A stretch of DNA of 64,000 nt. Origin: Vibrio vulnificus NBRC 15645 = ATCC 27562 (lineage in GTDB: Bacteria; Pseudomonadota; Gammaproteobacteria; Enterobacterales; Vibrionaceae). Below, piece by piece: positions 45,740 to 53,413 of this stretch. Numbering within the stretch: the stretch's first letter is position 1; each line of letters begins with the position of its first letter. The stretch lies in NCBI RefSeq assembly GCF_002224265.1, contig NZ_CP012881.1, positions 558,001 through 622,000 of the forward strand, written 5' to 3'. The notes under the pieces are model-generated. The model had not been told where the DNA came from and did not search any database. It worked only from the letters and a program-made list of their open reading frames with translations. The position numbers and the translations under genes are program-made.

Positions 45740-46573
45740 ATGGAAAAGAAAACACTACTGACTCATTGCTCAGACGCGCCGGGTCTGATCTCTAAAATCA
45801 CCAACATTTGTTACAAGCATCAACTGAACATTATTCACAACAATGAGTTTGTAGATAATTCCAGCGGTCACTTTTTTATGCGAACCGAGCTGGAGGGATA
45901 CTTTAACGACCACACCTTTCTTGCCGATCTCGACCAAGCTTTGCCACCGGGAGCTAAGCGCAAGTTGATGAGCTCTGAGCGCAAGCGCATCGTGATTTTG
46001 GTCACCAAAGAAGCGCACTGCTTAGGTGATATTCTGATGAAGAATTACGACGGCAGTTTGGATGTGGACATTGCGGCTGTGGTAGGTAACTACGACAAAC
46101 TGCAAAGTCTCACGGAAAAATTCGACATCCCTTATCACCATGTTTGTCATGAAGGGCTCGATCGTGAAAGTCACGAACAGAAAATGCTTGAAGTGATTGG
46201 TCAGTATCAGCCAGATTATTTGGTGCTAGCGAAATACATGCGTGTGCTCACGCCAGGTTTTGTTGAGAAATATCACCATAAGATCATCAACATCCACCAC
46301 AGCTTCTTGCCTGCCTTTATTGGCGCGAAACCTTATCAGCAAGCTTTTGATCGCGGTGTAAAAATCATCGGCGCCACGGCGCACTTTGTCACCAATGATT
46401 TAGATGAAGGCCCAATCATCAAACAAGACGTGATTCCGGTTGATCACAACTTCAGCGCGCAGGACATGGCGCAAGCGGGTCGCGATGTTGAGAAGAATGT
46501 GTTGAGCAAGGCGCTCAATAAAGTACTGAATGACCACGTTTTTGTGTATGGCAACAAAACCGTCATCCTTTAA
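45740..46573 (+). CDS. purU: Formyltetrahydrofolate deformylase PurU
   Basis: The start ATG 45740 gives 277 residues, the family length; a longer in-frame version adds 26 residues with no homology. It has an N-terminal ACT domain (LLTHCSDAPGLISKITNICY) and a formyltransferase-type catalytic domain with INIHHSFLPAF and DEGPIIKQD. It hydrolyses 10-formyl-THF to formate and THF, balancing one-carbon units. A terminator follows. Confidence 0.96.
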   Translation: MEKKTLLTHCSDAPGLISKITNICYKHQLNIIHNNEFVDNSSGHFFMRTELEGYFNDHTFLADLDQALPPGAKRKLMSSERKRIVILVTKEAHCLGDILMKNYDGSLDVDIAAVVGNYDKLQSLTEKFDIPYHHVCHEGLDRESHEQKMLEVIGQYQPDYLVLAKYMRVLTPGFVEKYHHKIINIHHSFLPAFIGAKPYQQAFDRGVKIIGATAHFVTNDLDEGPIIKQDVIPVDHNFSAQDMAQAGRDVEKNVLSKALNKVLNDHVFVYGNKTVIL

Positions 46574-46593
46574 ACATAGAATGGGACGAACCA

Positions 46594-46625
46594 AAAGGGT
46601 TGCGACAATTGCAACCCTTTATTTT
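46594..46625. terminator. Terminator shared by purU and yecM
   Basis: A perfect 10-bp stem AAAGGGTTGC/GCAACCCTTT with a 7-nt loop is followed by ATTTTTC on the plus strand and TTTTGG on the minus strand. The flanking genes are convergent. Confidence 0.85.
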
Positions 46626-46634
46626 TCTGCGCAG

Positions 46635-47231
46635 CTAGGCTTGCTCAGACTCAACAATACGTTTTAAAGAATGTGGGTGCAGCTTGATGCAAATGCCTTG
46701 GTATTTGAACGCAACCGTCGGATTGTTCAACCGTTCACCCTCTCCCTTCGGACTCGACAGCTTCACCTTAACCCCCAATTCCTCGAGTTTGCTCAACTGA
46801 GCGCCAAACGCTGGATAGGTGTGTTTCAAATCTGCCAAATAGTCTTCAGCCGTCTGAGCATGAGATGGGACGACAAACTCCACATGCTCCCAACCTTCAT
46901 GGGGATACGCTTTTCCTTCTGCCGGATAAGGCAGCTCTAAGCATTCGATTTTCCAACCGCGACTGGCCAGTGGCGTATCAAACGCGATCACAATGATCGG
47001 ACGACCATTGATGTTCGCCTGTGAGATCACTTTGCCTTGTTCACTCCACATTTGCTGAGACAACTGCGCGGTTTGATTCTCATTTACGCGCATCGCAATA
47101 TGATCCGCTTGAGCAAAACTCAAATCCAGTTGCAACAAATCGGCCAGCGACTCGATTTTCTGCATGAAACCGGGTAAATCCTCTAGCATCTGTTGGGGTG
47201 TAAGGCGTTTTTCTGCCAGCAAATTACTCAT
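46635..47231 (-). CDS. yecM: YecM-like VOC-superfamily protein
   Basis: The ATG at 47231, with AAGAGAAC four bases upstream, is taken as start (198 residues). The product matches the YecM/DUF1338-related vicinal-oxygen-chelate fold family: IDGRPIIVIAFDTPLASRGW-like central strand (INGRPIIVIAF at about 75), YPHEGWEHVEFVVP metal-ligand region, and SSPKGEGERLNNPTVAFK. It is probably a metal-binding cytosolic protein; the reaction is unknown. It is placed upstream of argS, as in E. coli and other gammaproteobacteria, but divergent from it. Confidence 0.85.
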   Translation of the reverse strand: MSNLLAEKRLTPQQMLEDLPGFMQKIESLADLLQLDLSFAQADHIAMRVNENQTAQLSQQMWSEQGKVISQANINGRPIIVIAFDTPLASRGWKIECLELPYPAEGKAYPHEGWEHVEFVVPSHAQTAEDYLADLKHTYPAFGAQLSKLEELGVKVKLSSPKGEGERLNNPTVAFKYQGICIKLHPHSLKRIVESEQA

Positions 47232-47356
47232 TTTCGTTCTCTTCACACTTTTTATTTCTGGGCGTCATAGTAACAACTTCAGGCAAAATTGGCAGTCCTG
47301 CGAGTACTTTAATAAAAAGTCAAAATTTCACTAAATCGGCTCTGTATGAAAGGCAA

Positions 47357-47428
47357 TATAATTGCTATCATTAGCCCCATTTTTGTGAACTCAAACAGAA
47401 CCCGGCCTCTCTATTTCCGGGTTTTTCG
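47357..47428 (+). promoter_or_regulatory. argS promoter and terminator-like leader hairpin
   Basis: TATAAT at 47357-47362 is a perfect -10 box with no good -35. Downstream, AACCCGG (47399-47405) and CCGGGTT (47417-47423) form a 7-bp GC-rich stem with an 11-nt loop, followed by TTTTT at 47422-47426. The hairpin sits about 25 bp before the argS start and 37 bp after the likely transcript start, so it looks like an attenuator in the argS leader. Confidence 0.5.
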
Positions 47429-47451
47429 TCCTTGAATTGAAGGAAACGCGT

Positions 47452-49185
47452 GTGAATATCCAAGCACTTATTAACGACAAAGTATCTCAGGCTCTTGAAG
47501 CTGCTGGCGCTCCTGCAGGCAGCCCTGCAGCGGTTCGCCAATCCGCTAAGCCACAATTTGGTGACTACCAAGCAAACGGCGTAATGGGCGTAGCAAAACA
47601 GTTGGGTACTAACCCTCGAGAATTTGCGCAAAAAGTATTGGATGTTCTTGAGCTAGACGGCATCGCAAGCAAAACCGAAATCGCAGGCCCTGGTTTCATC
47701 AATATTTTCCTAAGCGAAGAGTTCCTCGCGAAGCAAGCTGAAGCGGCACTGGCGGATGCGCGCCTTGGCGTTGCTGCAGAAGAAGCGCAAACTATCGTTG
47801 CTGACTATTCTGCGCCAAACGTTGCTAAAGAAATGCACGTTGGTCACCTACGTTCAACCATCATTGGTGATGCGGTTGTACGTACCCTTGAGTTTCTAGG
47901 TCACAAAGTGATCCGTGCGAACCATATCGGTGACTGGGGTACTCAGTTCGGTATGCTTATCGCCAACCTTGAGCGCGTACAGCAAGAGTCTGGCGAAATT
48001 TCTATGGAACTGGCTGACCTTGAAGGTTTCTACCGTGAATCTAAAAAGCTGTACGACGAAGACGAAGAGTTTGCGGTAAAAGCTCGCGGCTACGTCGTTA
48101 AACTGCAAAGCGGCGACGAGTTCTGCGCAGAAATGTGGAAGAAGTTGGTTGACGTCACCATGATCCAAAACCAACGCAACTACGACCGTCTCAACGTCTC
48201 TCTAACTCGTGATGACGTCATGGGCGAGAGTATGTACAACGACATGCTACCTAAGATCGTAGCAGACCTGAAAGCACAAGGTCTTGCGGTTGAAGATGAC
48301 GGCGCGCAAGTTGTGTTCCTTGAAGAGTTCAAGAACAAAGACGGCGAGCCTATGGGCGTTATCGTGCAGAAACGTGACGGCGGCTTCCTATACACAACAA
48401 CAGATATCGCATGTGCGAAGTACCGTTACGAAGAGCTAGGTGCAGATCGTGTGCTTTACTTCATCGACTCTCGTCAGCACCAGCACCTAATGCAAGCTTG
48501 GACGATCGTTCGTAAAGCGGGTTACGTGCCAGAGTCAGTATCTCTTGAGCACCACGCGTTTGGTATGATGCTAGGTAAAGATGGTAAGCCATTCAAGACT
48601 CGTGCAGGCGGTACGGTTCGTCTTGCTGATCTTCTTGATGAAGCAGAAGTGCGTGCAGCGCAGCTGATCGAATCTAAGAACCCAGAATTAGCTGAAGACG
48701 AGAAGAAAGCGATCGCGAACACAGTTGCAATGGCAGCGGTTAAATACGCAGACCTTTCTAAGCACCGTACCACGGACTACGTGTTCGATTGGGACAACAT
48801 GCTGGCGTTTGAAGGTAACACGGCACCGTACATGCAATACGCTTACACTCGTGTAGCCTCTGTATTCGCTAAAGCTGGCGTTTCTATGGATGATCTACAA
48901 GGTGAAATTAAGATCACTGACGAGAAAGAAAAAGCGCTTATCGCCAAGCTGATGCAGTTCGAAGAAGCGGTTCAATCTGTTGCTCGCGAAGGTCAACCAC
49001 ACATCATGTGTAGCTACCTATTCGAACTAGCAGGTCAGTTCTCTAGCTTCTACGAAGCGTGCCCTATCCTAGTGGCTGAAGATGAAGCAGTGAAACAAAG
49101 CCGTTTGAAACTCGCTGCGCTAACAGCGAAGACCATCAAGCAAGGTCTTTCTCTGCTCGGTATCGATACGTTAGAGCGTATGTAA
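47452..49185 (+). CDS. argS: Arginyl-tRNA synthetase
   Basis: The start GTG 47452, with AAGGAAA upstream, gives 577 residues as in E. coli. It is a class Ia synthetase: HIGH-like [12 protein letters not shown] at about 125, and DALR-type anticodon binding domain in the last 120 residues. As is normal for ArgS the canonical KMSKS is replaced ([15 protein letters not shown]). An N-terminal Add-1 domain (residues 1-90) recognises the tRNA D-loop. The coding end is only two bases from the heptamer tandem repeat. Confidence 0.97.
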   Translation: MNIQALINDKVSQALEAAGAPAGSPAAVRQSAKPQFGDYQANGVMGVAKQLGTNPREFAQKVLDVLELDGIASKTEIAGPGFINIFLSEEFLAKQAEAALADARLGVAAEEAQTIVADYSAPNVAKEMHVGHLRSTIIGDAVVRTLEFLGHKVIRANHIGDWGTQFGMLIANLERVQQESGEISMELADLEGFYRESKKLYDEDEEFAVKARGYVVKLQSGDEFCAEMWKKLVDVTMIQNQRNYDRLNVSLTRDDVMGESMYNDMLPKIVADLKAQGLAVEDDGAQVVFLEEFKNKDGEPMGVIVQKRDGGFLYTTTDIACAKYRYEELGADRVLYFIDSRQHQHLMQAWTIVRKAGYVPESVSLEHHAFGMMLGKDGKPFKTRAGGTVRLADLLDEAEVRAAQLIESKNPELAEDEKKAIANTVAMAAVKYADLSKHRTTDYVFDWDNMLAFEGNTAPYMQYAYTRVASVFAKAGVSMDDLQGEIKITDEKEKALIAKLMQFEEAVQSVAREGQPHIMCSYLFELAGQFSSFYEACPILVAEDEAVKQSRLKLAALTAKTIKQGLSLLGIDTLERM

Positions 49186-49186
49186 T

Positions 49187-49272
49187 AGGTTCGAGGTTCG
49201 AGGTTCGAGGTTCGAGGTTCGAGGTTCGAGGTTCGAGGTTCGAGGTTCGAGGTTCGAGGTTCGAGGTTCGAG
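49187..49272. repeat. Heptanucleotide tandem repeat, 12 copies of AGGTTCG
   Basis: Twelve identical, uninterrupted copies of AGGTTCG (49187-49270) plus a partial unit start two bases after the argS stop codon. There are no mismatches between copies. On the reverse strand it would read as a SNLEPRT peptide repeat, but no supported gene runs through it. Such perfect arrays change copy number by slippage, so it is a likely VNTR. Confidence 0.95.
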
Positions 49273-49361
49273 AAAATTATAAGAAAGGTTGGCGTGAAAG
49301 CGTCAACCTTTTGTTTTATCTGACGTATACTGATGTCATTCCATTCAATCGGACAACAACA

Positions 49362-49790
49362 ATGAGTTTTGAACTGCACCCTCAATTGGCCAAAGACACC
49401 ACGGTGATTGGCCACTTCCCGCTGTGTGTGGCATTGCTGCATAAAGACAATGCCGTACCGTGGGTGATTTTGGTACCGAAACGGGCAAACCTAAAAGAGC
49501 TACACCACTTGCCAATGCAAGAGCAACAACAGTTTTTGCTCGAGTCTCAAGCGGTAAGCCAAGCACTCGAAGCGACATTCCGTCCAGACAAGTTAAACCT
49601 TGGCGCGCTAGGTAACATGGTGCCACAACTGCACATTCACCATATCGCGCGCTTCAAAGAGGACGTAGCATGGCCGGGACCGGTTTGGGGCAATACCAAC
49701 GGCGAGTTTCGCAGCGAAGAAGAACAAAACGAACTGCTTATTCGCATTAAAAACGTACTGTCACTGAGCTCTCTCTTCCAAAAAGCCTAA
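49362..49790 (+). CDS. HIT-family nucleotide hydrolase
   Basis: The start ATG 49362 gives 142 residues (MSFELHPQLAKDTT). It has the histidine triad in QLHIHHIARF at about 93-102 and the preceding LNLGALGNMVPQ, as in the FHIT/HINT-like branch. Such enzymes cleave nucleotide phosphate bonds with a His nucleophile. It lies 89 bp after the argS-proximal repeat array and convergent with feoC. Confidence 0.88.
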   Translation: MSFELHPQLAKDTTVIGHFPLCVALLHKDNAVPWVILVPKRANLKELHHLPMQEQQQFLLESQAVSQALEATFRPDKLNLGALGNMVPQLHIHHIARFKEDVAWPGPVWGNTNGEFRSEEEQNELLIRIKNVLSLSSLFQKA

Positions 49791-49841
49791 GTCAAAGCGC
49801 TTGTTTATAGTGGAGCTGAAAGAGTGCTAGGGCACGATAAA

Positions 49842-49869
49842 AAAGCCGCATCATTGCTGATGCGGCTTT
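49842..49869. terminator. Terminator between the HIT gene and feoABC
   Basis: A perfect 12-bp stem AAAGCCGCATCA/TGATGCGGCTTT with a TTGC loop is followed on the minus strand by TTTATC and on the plus strand by TGTCGTTTTT. It can end both convergent transcripts, with the better T-run on the feo side. Confidence 0.88.
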
Positions 49870-49898
49870 GTCGTTTTTATCCCGTTTTGAGTCTGAGC

Positions 49899-50129
49899 CT
49901 ACATGGTTACGGTCAGCGATAAACCGTCTTGTTTGGTCACAGCGTAGCGAACGCGAGTGACACTATGAGCTTTATTGGTGTCGACTAAACGGCTGATTTT
50001 ACCTTTTTTGATCCACACGCTTAACATCGCATCAGCGCCATCTTCACTCATCCCAAACTGCTTAGCCAGGTCTGACTGGGAGACGGTTCCTTTGTCTGCA
50101 ATATACTGATAAAGCTCTTTTAATATCAT
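49899..50129 (-). CDS. feoC: Ferrous iron transport protein FeoC
   Basis: This 76-residue winged-helix protein (LYQYIADKGTVSQSDLAKQF, then the second helix SEDGADAMLSVWIKKGKI) is of the FeoC family. It lacks the Cys cluster seen in enterobacterial FeoC, as is usual in Vibrio. In V. cholerae FeoC is needed for function of the FeoB complex. It overlaps feoB by four bases and is the last gene of the operon. Confidence 0.92.
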   Translation of the reverse strand: MILKELYQYIADKGTVSQSDLAKQFGMSEDGADAMLSVWIKKGKISRLVDTNKAHSVTRVRYAVTKQDGLSLTVTM

Positions 50130-52402
50130 GCTACCTGCGCCTCAAATACGCCTCGTTGCTTATCACCTACACGCTTAAACACACGATACGTGGCAAAGAA
50201 AATGGCGACAATCGCTGCGATCCAAACACCACTGGTGACAGGGCTATCCGCAAAGTGTGTCAACTGGTTGTAGAAGGTCGCACAAAGGTAGGCCAGAGCC
50301 ATCGTCCAAACAGCAATAAAACGTGCAAACTTATGACCGAATTCGCGAACGTATGCCCCCATCGCTGCCACACATGGGGTGTACAACAAAATAAAAATTA
50401 GGTAGGCAAAAGCCGCATGACCAGACGCAAACTGCGCTTTAAGGTTACCAAAGATAGAAGCATCGACATCTTGTTCCTCTGCCACAGCATTTGAATCCGT
50501 TAGATCTCCCACCTCGATACCTAATGGATCTGAATAGCTCAAACCCGCTAAGTTTTCAGGGATGCTCATCACGGCCTCTTCTAGGCTGGCCATCAGTTCA
50601 AACTCCGCTTCTTCTCCATCACTTGGTGTGGTGTACAGGCTATTGAGTGTACCAACTACCGCCTCTTTGGCGAAGATACCCGTGATGATACCCACTGTCG
50701 CTGGCCAGTTGTCTTTCTCAATACCAATCGGAGCAAACACTGGCGTCACCACTTGCGCGGCTTTTGACAGAACCGAGTTTTCGCTGTCTTCGTTGCCGAA
50801 GCTGCCATCAGTACCAAGCGAGTTCAAGAAGCTTAGGATCGCAACCACAACAACGATGGTTTTGCCTGCTCCCAAAACGAAACGCTTCAGTTTTTGCCAT
50901 GTTTTGATCACCACGTTTTGCAGTGTTGGCAGTTCGTAATCAGGCATTTCCATCACTAAGCTGTCACTGCTACCAGGGTACAGCGTGTGCTTAAGGAAGA
51001 GACCCGTGAAAATCGCCGCGACGATACCAAGCAGGTAAAGCGCAAACACAATATTTTGCCCAGCACCAGGGAAGAAGGCAGCAGCAAATAGCGCATACAC
51101 AGGCAGGCGAGCACCACAAGACATAAATGGCGCCATTGATGCTGCCAGTTTACGTTCTCGCTCTTGATCTAGTGTACGCGTGGCCATAATGGATGGCACG
51201 TTACAGCCGAAACCTAAAACCAGTGGAACAAAAGCTTTACCTGGCAGGCCGATCTTCTGCATCACTTTATCAAGCACAAAGGCGGCGCGAGCCATGTAGC
51301 CTGAGCTTTCAAGCACAGCGAGGAAAAGGTACAAACAGGCAATAACCGGAATGAATGTCGCCACCGTCTGGATACCACCACCGAGTCCATCGGCCAGTAC
51401 CGTCACCAACCACACCGGCAAGTGTCCGTCTAACAAATGATGGCCGCCATCAACCAGTAGCGCGCCGACACCGATATCAAAGAAGTCAATAAAGGCGCTA
51501 CCAATGTTGATAGAGAACATGAACATCAGGTACATCACAACGAAGAAAAACGGAATACCGACCCATTTGTTGAGAATAAATTGATCCAGTTTTTCAGTAA
51601 CACTGCGGCTTAACTTACCTTCGCTACGACGAACCTTTTTGCACTCCTGATGAAGATGCGTATATTTGACGTCAGCAACGTGTAAGTCCACATCCAGATT
51701 GAGTTCCGTAACGACGTTTTCAACACGAAGGCGATCCACATCTGACATACTGTTTAGTACCAGAGCGTCTTTCTCAAGAGCACGAACGGCGAGCGCCCGG
51801 TGGGAAACCGTTTGATCGTTAAATAGTGTTGAAATGTTGTCAATCGCCGCTTCCATCGCCTGACCATAGTTCAAAGCGATCTCTTTTAGTGCCACACCTT
51901 GAACCACAGATTTGTGCAGTTTCTCTTTGAACTCCGCAACTTGTGCTTTGTTCGTTGCGGATAAACTGATCACGGGACAACCGAGGCTTTTTTCTAACTC
52001 AGCCACATTGATGATCTGACGCTCACGTTTAAGCGCATCCATTTTGTTCAACACAACAATCATCGGACGACCAAGTTCGCGTAATTGCAGTGTCATGTAT
52101 AAACTGCGCTCAAGGCTCGTTGCGTCCACCACATTGATGATCATATCGGCCGGGTGAGTTAATACCGCGCGGGAAGCAATCGATTCATCAATACTGTTGC
52201 TGTCGTTACCACTATCCAGCGAGTAGATACCCGGAAGGTCTGTCAGCAAAAATTCATCGCCAGCGTGATGGTAACGACCAGTCTTCTTTTCTACCGTAAC
52301 ACCAGCCCAGTTGCCCACTTGCTGTTTTGCTCCAGTCAAACCGTTAAATAATGTCGTCTTTCCGCTGTTAGGATTGCCGACCGTCAGAATTTGATACTGC
52401 AT
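50126..52402 (-). CDS. feoB: Ferrous iron transporter FeoB
   Basis: The start at 52402 overlaps the feoA stop as TAATG; the product has 758 residues. The N-terminal GTPase has G1 GNPNSGKTTLFNGLTG (about 8-23), DLPGIYSL (G3) and NKMD (G4). A helical GDI-like region follows and then two Gate domains of membrane helices, with conserved Cys in VLGFGCNVPSI and MSCGARLPVYA. It moves Fe2+ across the inner membrane. A predicted Fur box precedes the operon. Confidence 0.97.
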   Translation of the reverse strand: MQYQILTVGNPNSGKTTLFNGLTGAKQQVGNWAGVTVEKKTGRYHHAGDEFLLTDLPGIYSLDSGNDSNSIDESIASRAVLTHPADMIINVVDATSLERSLYMTLQLRELGRPMIVVLNKMDALKRERQIINVAELEKSLGCPVISLSATNKAQVAEFKEKLHKSVVQGVALKEIALNYGQAMEAAIDNISTLFNDQTVSHRALAVRALEKDALVLNSMSDVDRLRVENVVTELNLDVDLHVADVKYTHLHQECKKVRRSEGKLSRSVTEKLDQFILNKWVGIPFFFVVMYLMFMFSINIGSAFIDFFDIGVGALLVDGGHHLLDGHLPVWLVTVLADGLGGGIQTVATFIPVIACLYLFLAVLESSGYMARAAFVLDKVMQKIGLPGKAFVPLVLGFGCNVPSIMATRTLDQERERKLAASMAPFMSCGARLPVYALFAAAFFPGAGQNIVFALYLLGIVAAIFTGLFLKHTLYPGSSDSLVMEMPDYELPTLQNVVIKTWQKLKRFVLGAGKTIVVVVAILSFLNSLGTDGSFGNEDSENSVLSKAAQVVTPVFAPIGIEKDNWPATVGIITGIFAKEAVVGTLNSLYTTPSDGEEAEFELMASLEEAVMSIPENLAGLSYSDPLGIEVGDLTDSNAVAEEQDVDASIFGNLKAQFASGHAAFAYLIFILLYTPCVAAMGAYVREFGHKFARFIAVWTMALAYLCATFYNQLTHFADSPVTSGVWIAAIVAIFFATYRVFKRVGDKQRGVFEAQVA

Positions 52403-52629
52403 TATTGGCACTCCACTTCGATGGCTTCCGCAATTTTTTCTCGCACCGCTAACGATACACCGCGAGCTTCAATTTGTAGCGGATCACCCATTGGTGCTCG
52501 ACGAATAAGTCGTACAGACGTGTTTGGCAAAATACCCATCACCATAAGTTTCTTTCTCACGTCGCTAGTGAGTCCATGAATAGCCACAACCGTCGCGATC
52601 TGGCCTTGTTTTAATTCTGATAATTTCAT
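52402..52629 (-). CDS. feoA: Ferrous iron transport protein FeoA
   Basis: This 75-residue SH3-like protein starts MKLSELKQGQIATVVAIHG and contains the basic central LIRRAPMGDPLQIEARG. FeoA is an essential partner of FeoB in Vibrio. It is the first gene of feoABC, which is divergent from the tfoR small RNA gene about 325 bp away. Its upstream region carries Fur- and FNR-like sites. Confidence 0.95.
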   Translation of the reverse strand: MKLSELKQGQIATVVAIHGLTSDVRKKLMVMGILPNTSVRLIRRAPMGDPLQIEARGVSLAVREKIAEAIEVECQ

Positions 52630-52651
52630 ACTTGCCCGAAAAGAAAGTGTA

Positions 52652-52670
52652 AATGAGAAATATTTTTATT
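52652..52670. promoter_or_regulatory. Fur box upstream of feoA
   Basis: AATGAGAAATATTTTTATT lies 22 bp before the feoA start. It fits the vibrio Fur pattern AATGANAATNATTNTCATT at 14 of 16 fixed positions. This placement would block feo transcription under iron-replete conditions. Confidence 0.65.
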
Positions 52671-52707
52671 AATGATGCAATTCTACGCCTCAACAAGCTG
52701 ATTTTTA

Positions 52708-52721
52708 TTGTCTGAAATCAA
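52708..52721. promoter_or_regulatory. FNR-like site upstream of feoA
   Basis: TTGTCTGAAATCAA matches the FNR palindrome TTGAT-N4-ATCAA at 8 of 10 fixed bases and is centred about 85 bp upstream of feoA. Ferrous iron uptake is commonly induced by FNR without oxygen. The site is only a pattern match. Confidence 0.4.
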
Positions 52722-52888
52722 AGATTGCAGAACTGCGTTCGTAACTTTCGTCAATTTTAGACACGTCATTTACGTCAAAATCCAAATTTCAAATCAACAT
52801 CGCGCTTAACACTTCGTTTACAAAAACAAAGAGAGAAACAAATAACCATTAAATTACAACAACTTAAGTTAAGATGAGCATATTGTCG

Positions 52889-52924
52889 TTTTTGTAAGGT
52901 ATCAATGGCGTTATTTTTATAAGG
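52889..52924 (+). promoter_or_regulatory. Direct repeats TTTTTrTAAGG before tfoR, candidate TfoS site
   Basis: TTTTTGTAAGG (52889-52899) and TTTTTATAAGG (52914-52924) are direct repeats, 25 bp start to start. The second overlaps the expected -35 position of a promoter whose -10 is TATAGT (52943-52948). The -35 itself is poor. AraC-type activators bind direct repeats with the proximal half-site over the -35, so TfoS, encoded next door, is the natural candidate. Confidence 0.55.
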
Positions 52925-52954
52925 AAAATAAGTCGATTAACTTATAGTGAACAC

Positions 52955-53080
52955 ATCGAGAGGCACTCCTCTCAAGAATTCCAGAGGTGACGTGACTATG
53001 TCGCGTCACTCCGGCAGCAAGCGAAGGTGTCATTGACACCCGTGGTATAGTCCCCCCGGCTATACCACGATATTTTTTTT
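52955..53080 (+). ncRNA. tfoR: Small RNA TfoR (competence regulator)
   Basis: The region between feoA and tfoS contains no ORF but a clear sRNA. Hairpins are GAGAGG/CCTCTC (52958-52973), GTGACG/CGTCAC (52987-53009) and GGTGTC/GACACC (53026-53040). The last is a 9-bp terminator, GTGGTATAG/CTATACCAC (53042-53068), ending in eight Ts. In V. cholerae TfoR, a small RNA of about 100 nt, lies at the same place and is switched on by TfoS; it frees the tfoX mRNA for translation. Identification rests on synteny and structure. The 5' end is estimated from TATAGT and could lie some 20 nt further downstream. Confidence 0.8.
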
Positions 53081-53413
53081 CTATCGTTTTCCTCTCTTAT
53101 TAAACTCTTTACCTTAATTACGCTCGCTTTCACCCGCACACTTGGCAACCAATAAATAAGCCCCATCCGTTACTCTACCTATTTTCGATCACACCGTTCA
53201 ATTAACCCGCATGTACATGACTACCTAAGCCATAGAACAGCCAATGGGTCGATTCATGAACAAGGATGATAGAAAGCATCCATGTCGTATTAGGCTTTTA
53301 GTAGAAACAGGCTAGACGCAAGTTAAGCGGAAGAGATAATGCCGTTATATAAGCAAGGCAAATCAAGCTTTGAGGCAAGCTGAGCACACTAGGTAGCTAG
53401 GTAGACGGCGATG
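53081..53413. other. Intergenic region between tfoR and tfoS 3' end, no gene seen
   Basis: About 330 bp follow the tfoR terminator. No ORF with a ribosome site, no strong hairpin and no repeat was found. There is no clear terminator for tfoS on the minus strand, so its transcript may run into this region antisense to tfoR. Confidence 0.5.

Noticed and set aside
49187..49272. CRISPR array or tRNA-like T-loop repeats (GGTTCGA)
   Set aside because: The unit is a 7-bp tandem repeat without spacers, and no cloverleaf can be folded around it.
49050..49442. Minus-strand ORF of 130 residues with repeated SNLEPRT
   Set aside because: It exists only because the heptamer array is open in that frame; it overlaps the end of argS and the start of the HIT gene and has no ribosome site or family likeness.
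52955..53080. Riboswitch upstream of a metal transport gene
   Set aside because: The structure is on the strand opposite to feoA and ends in its own terminator with no gene after it, which fits a free sRNA better.
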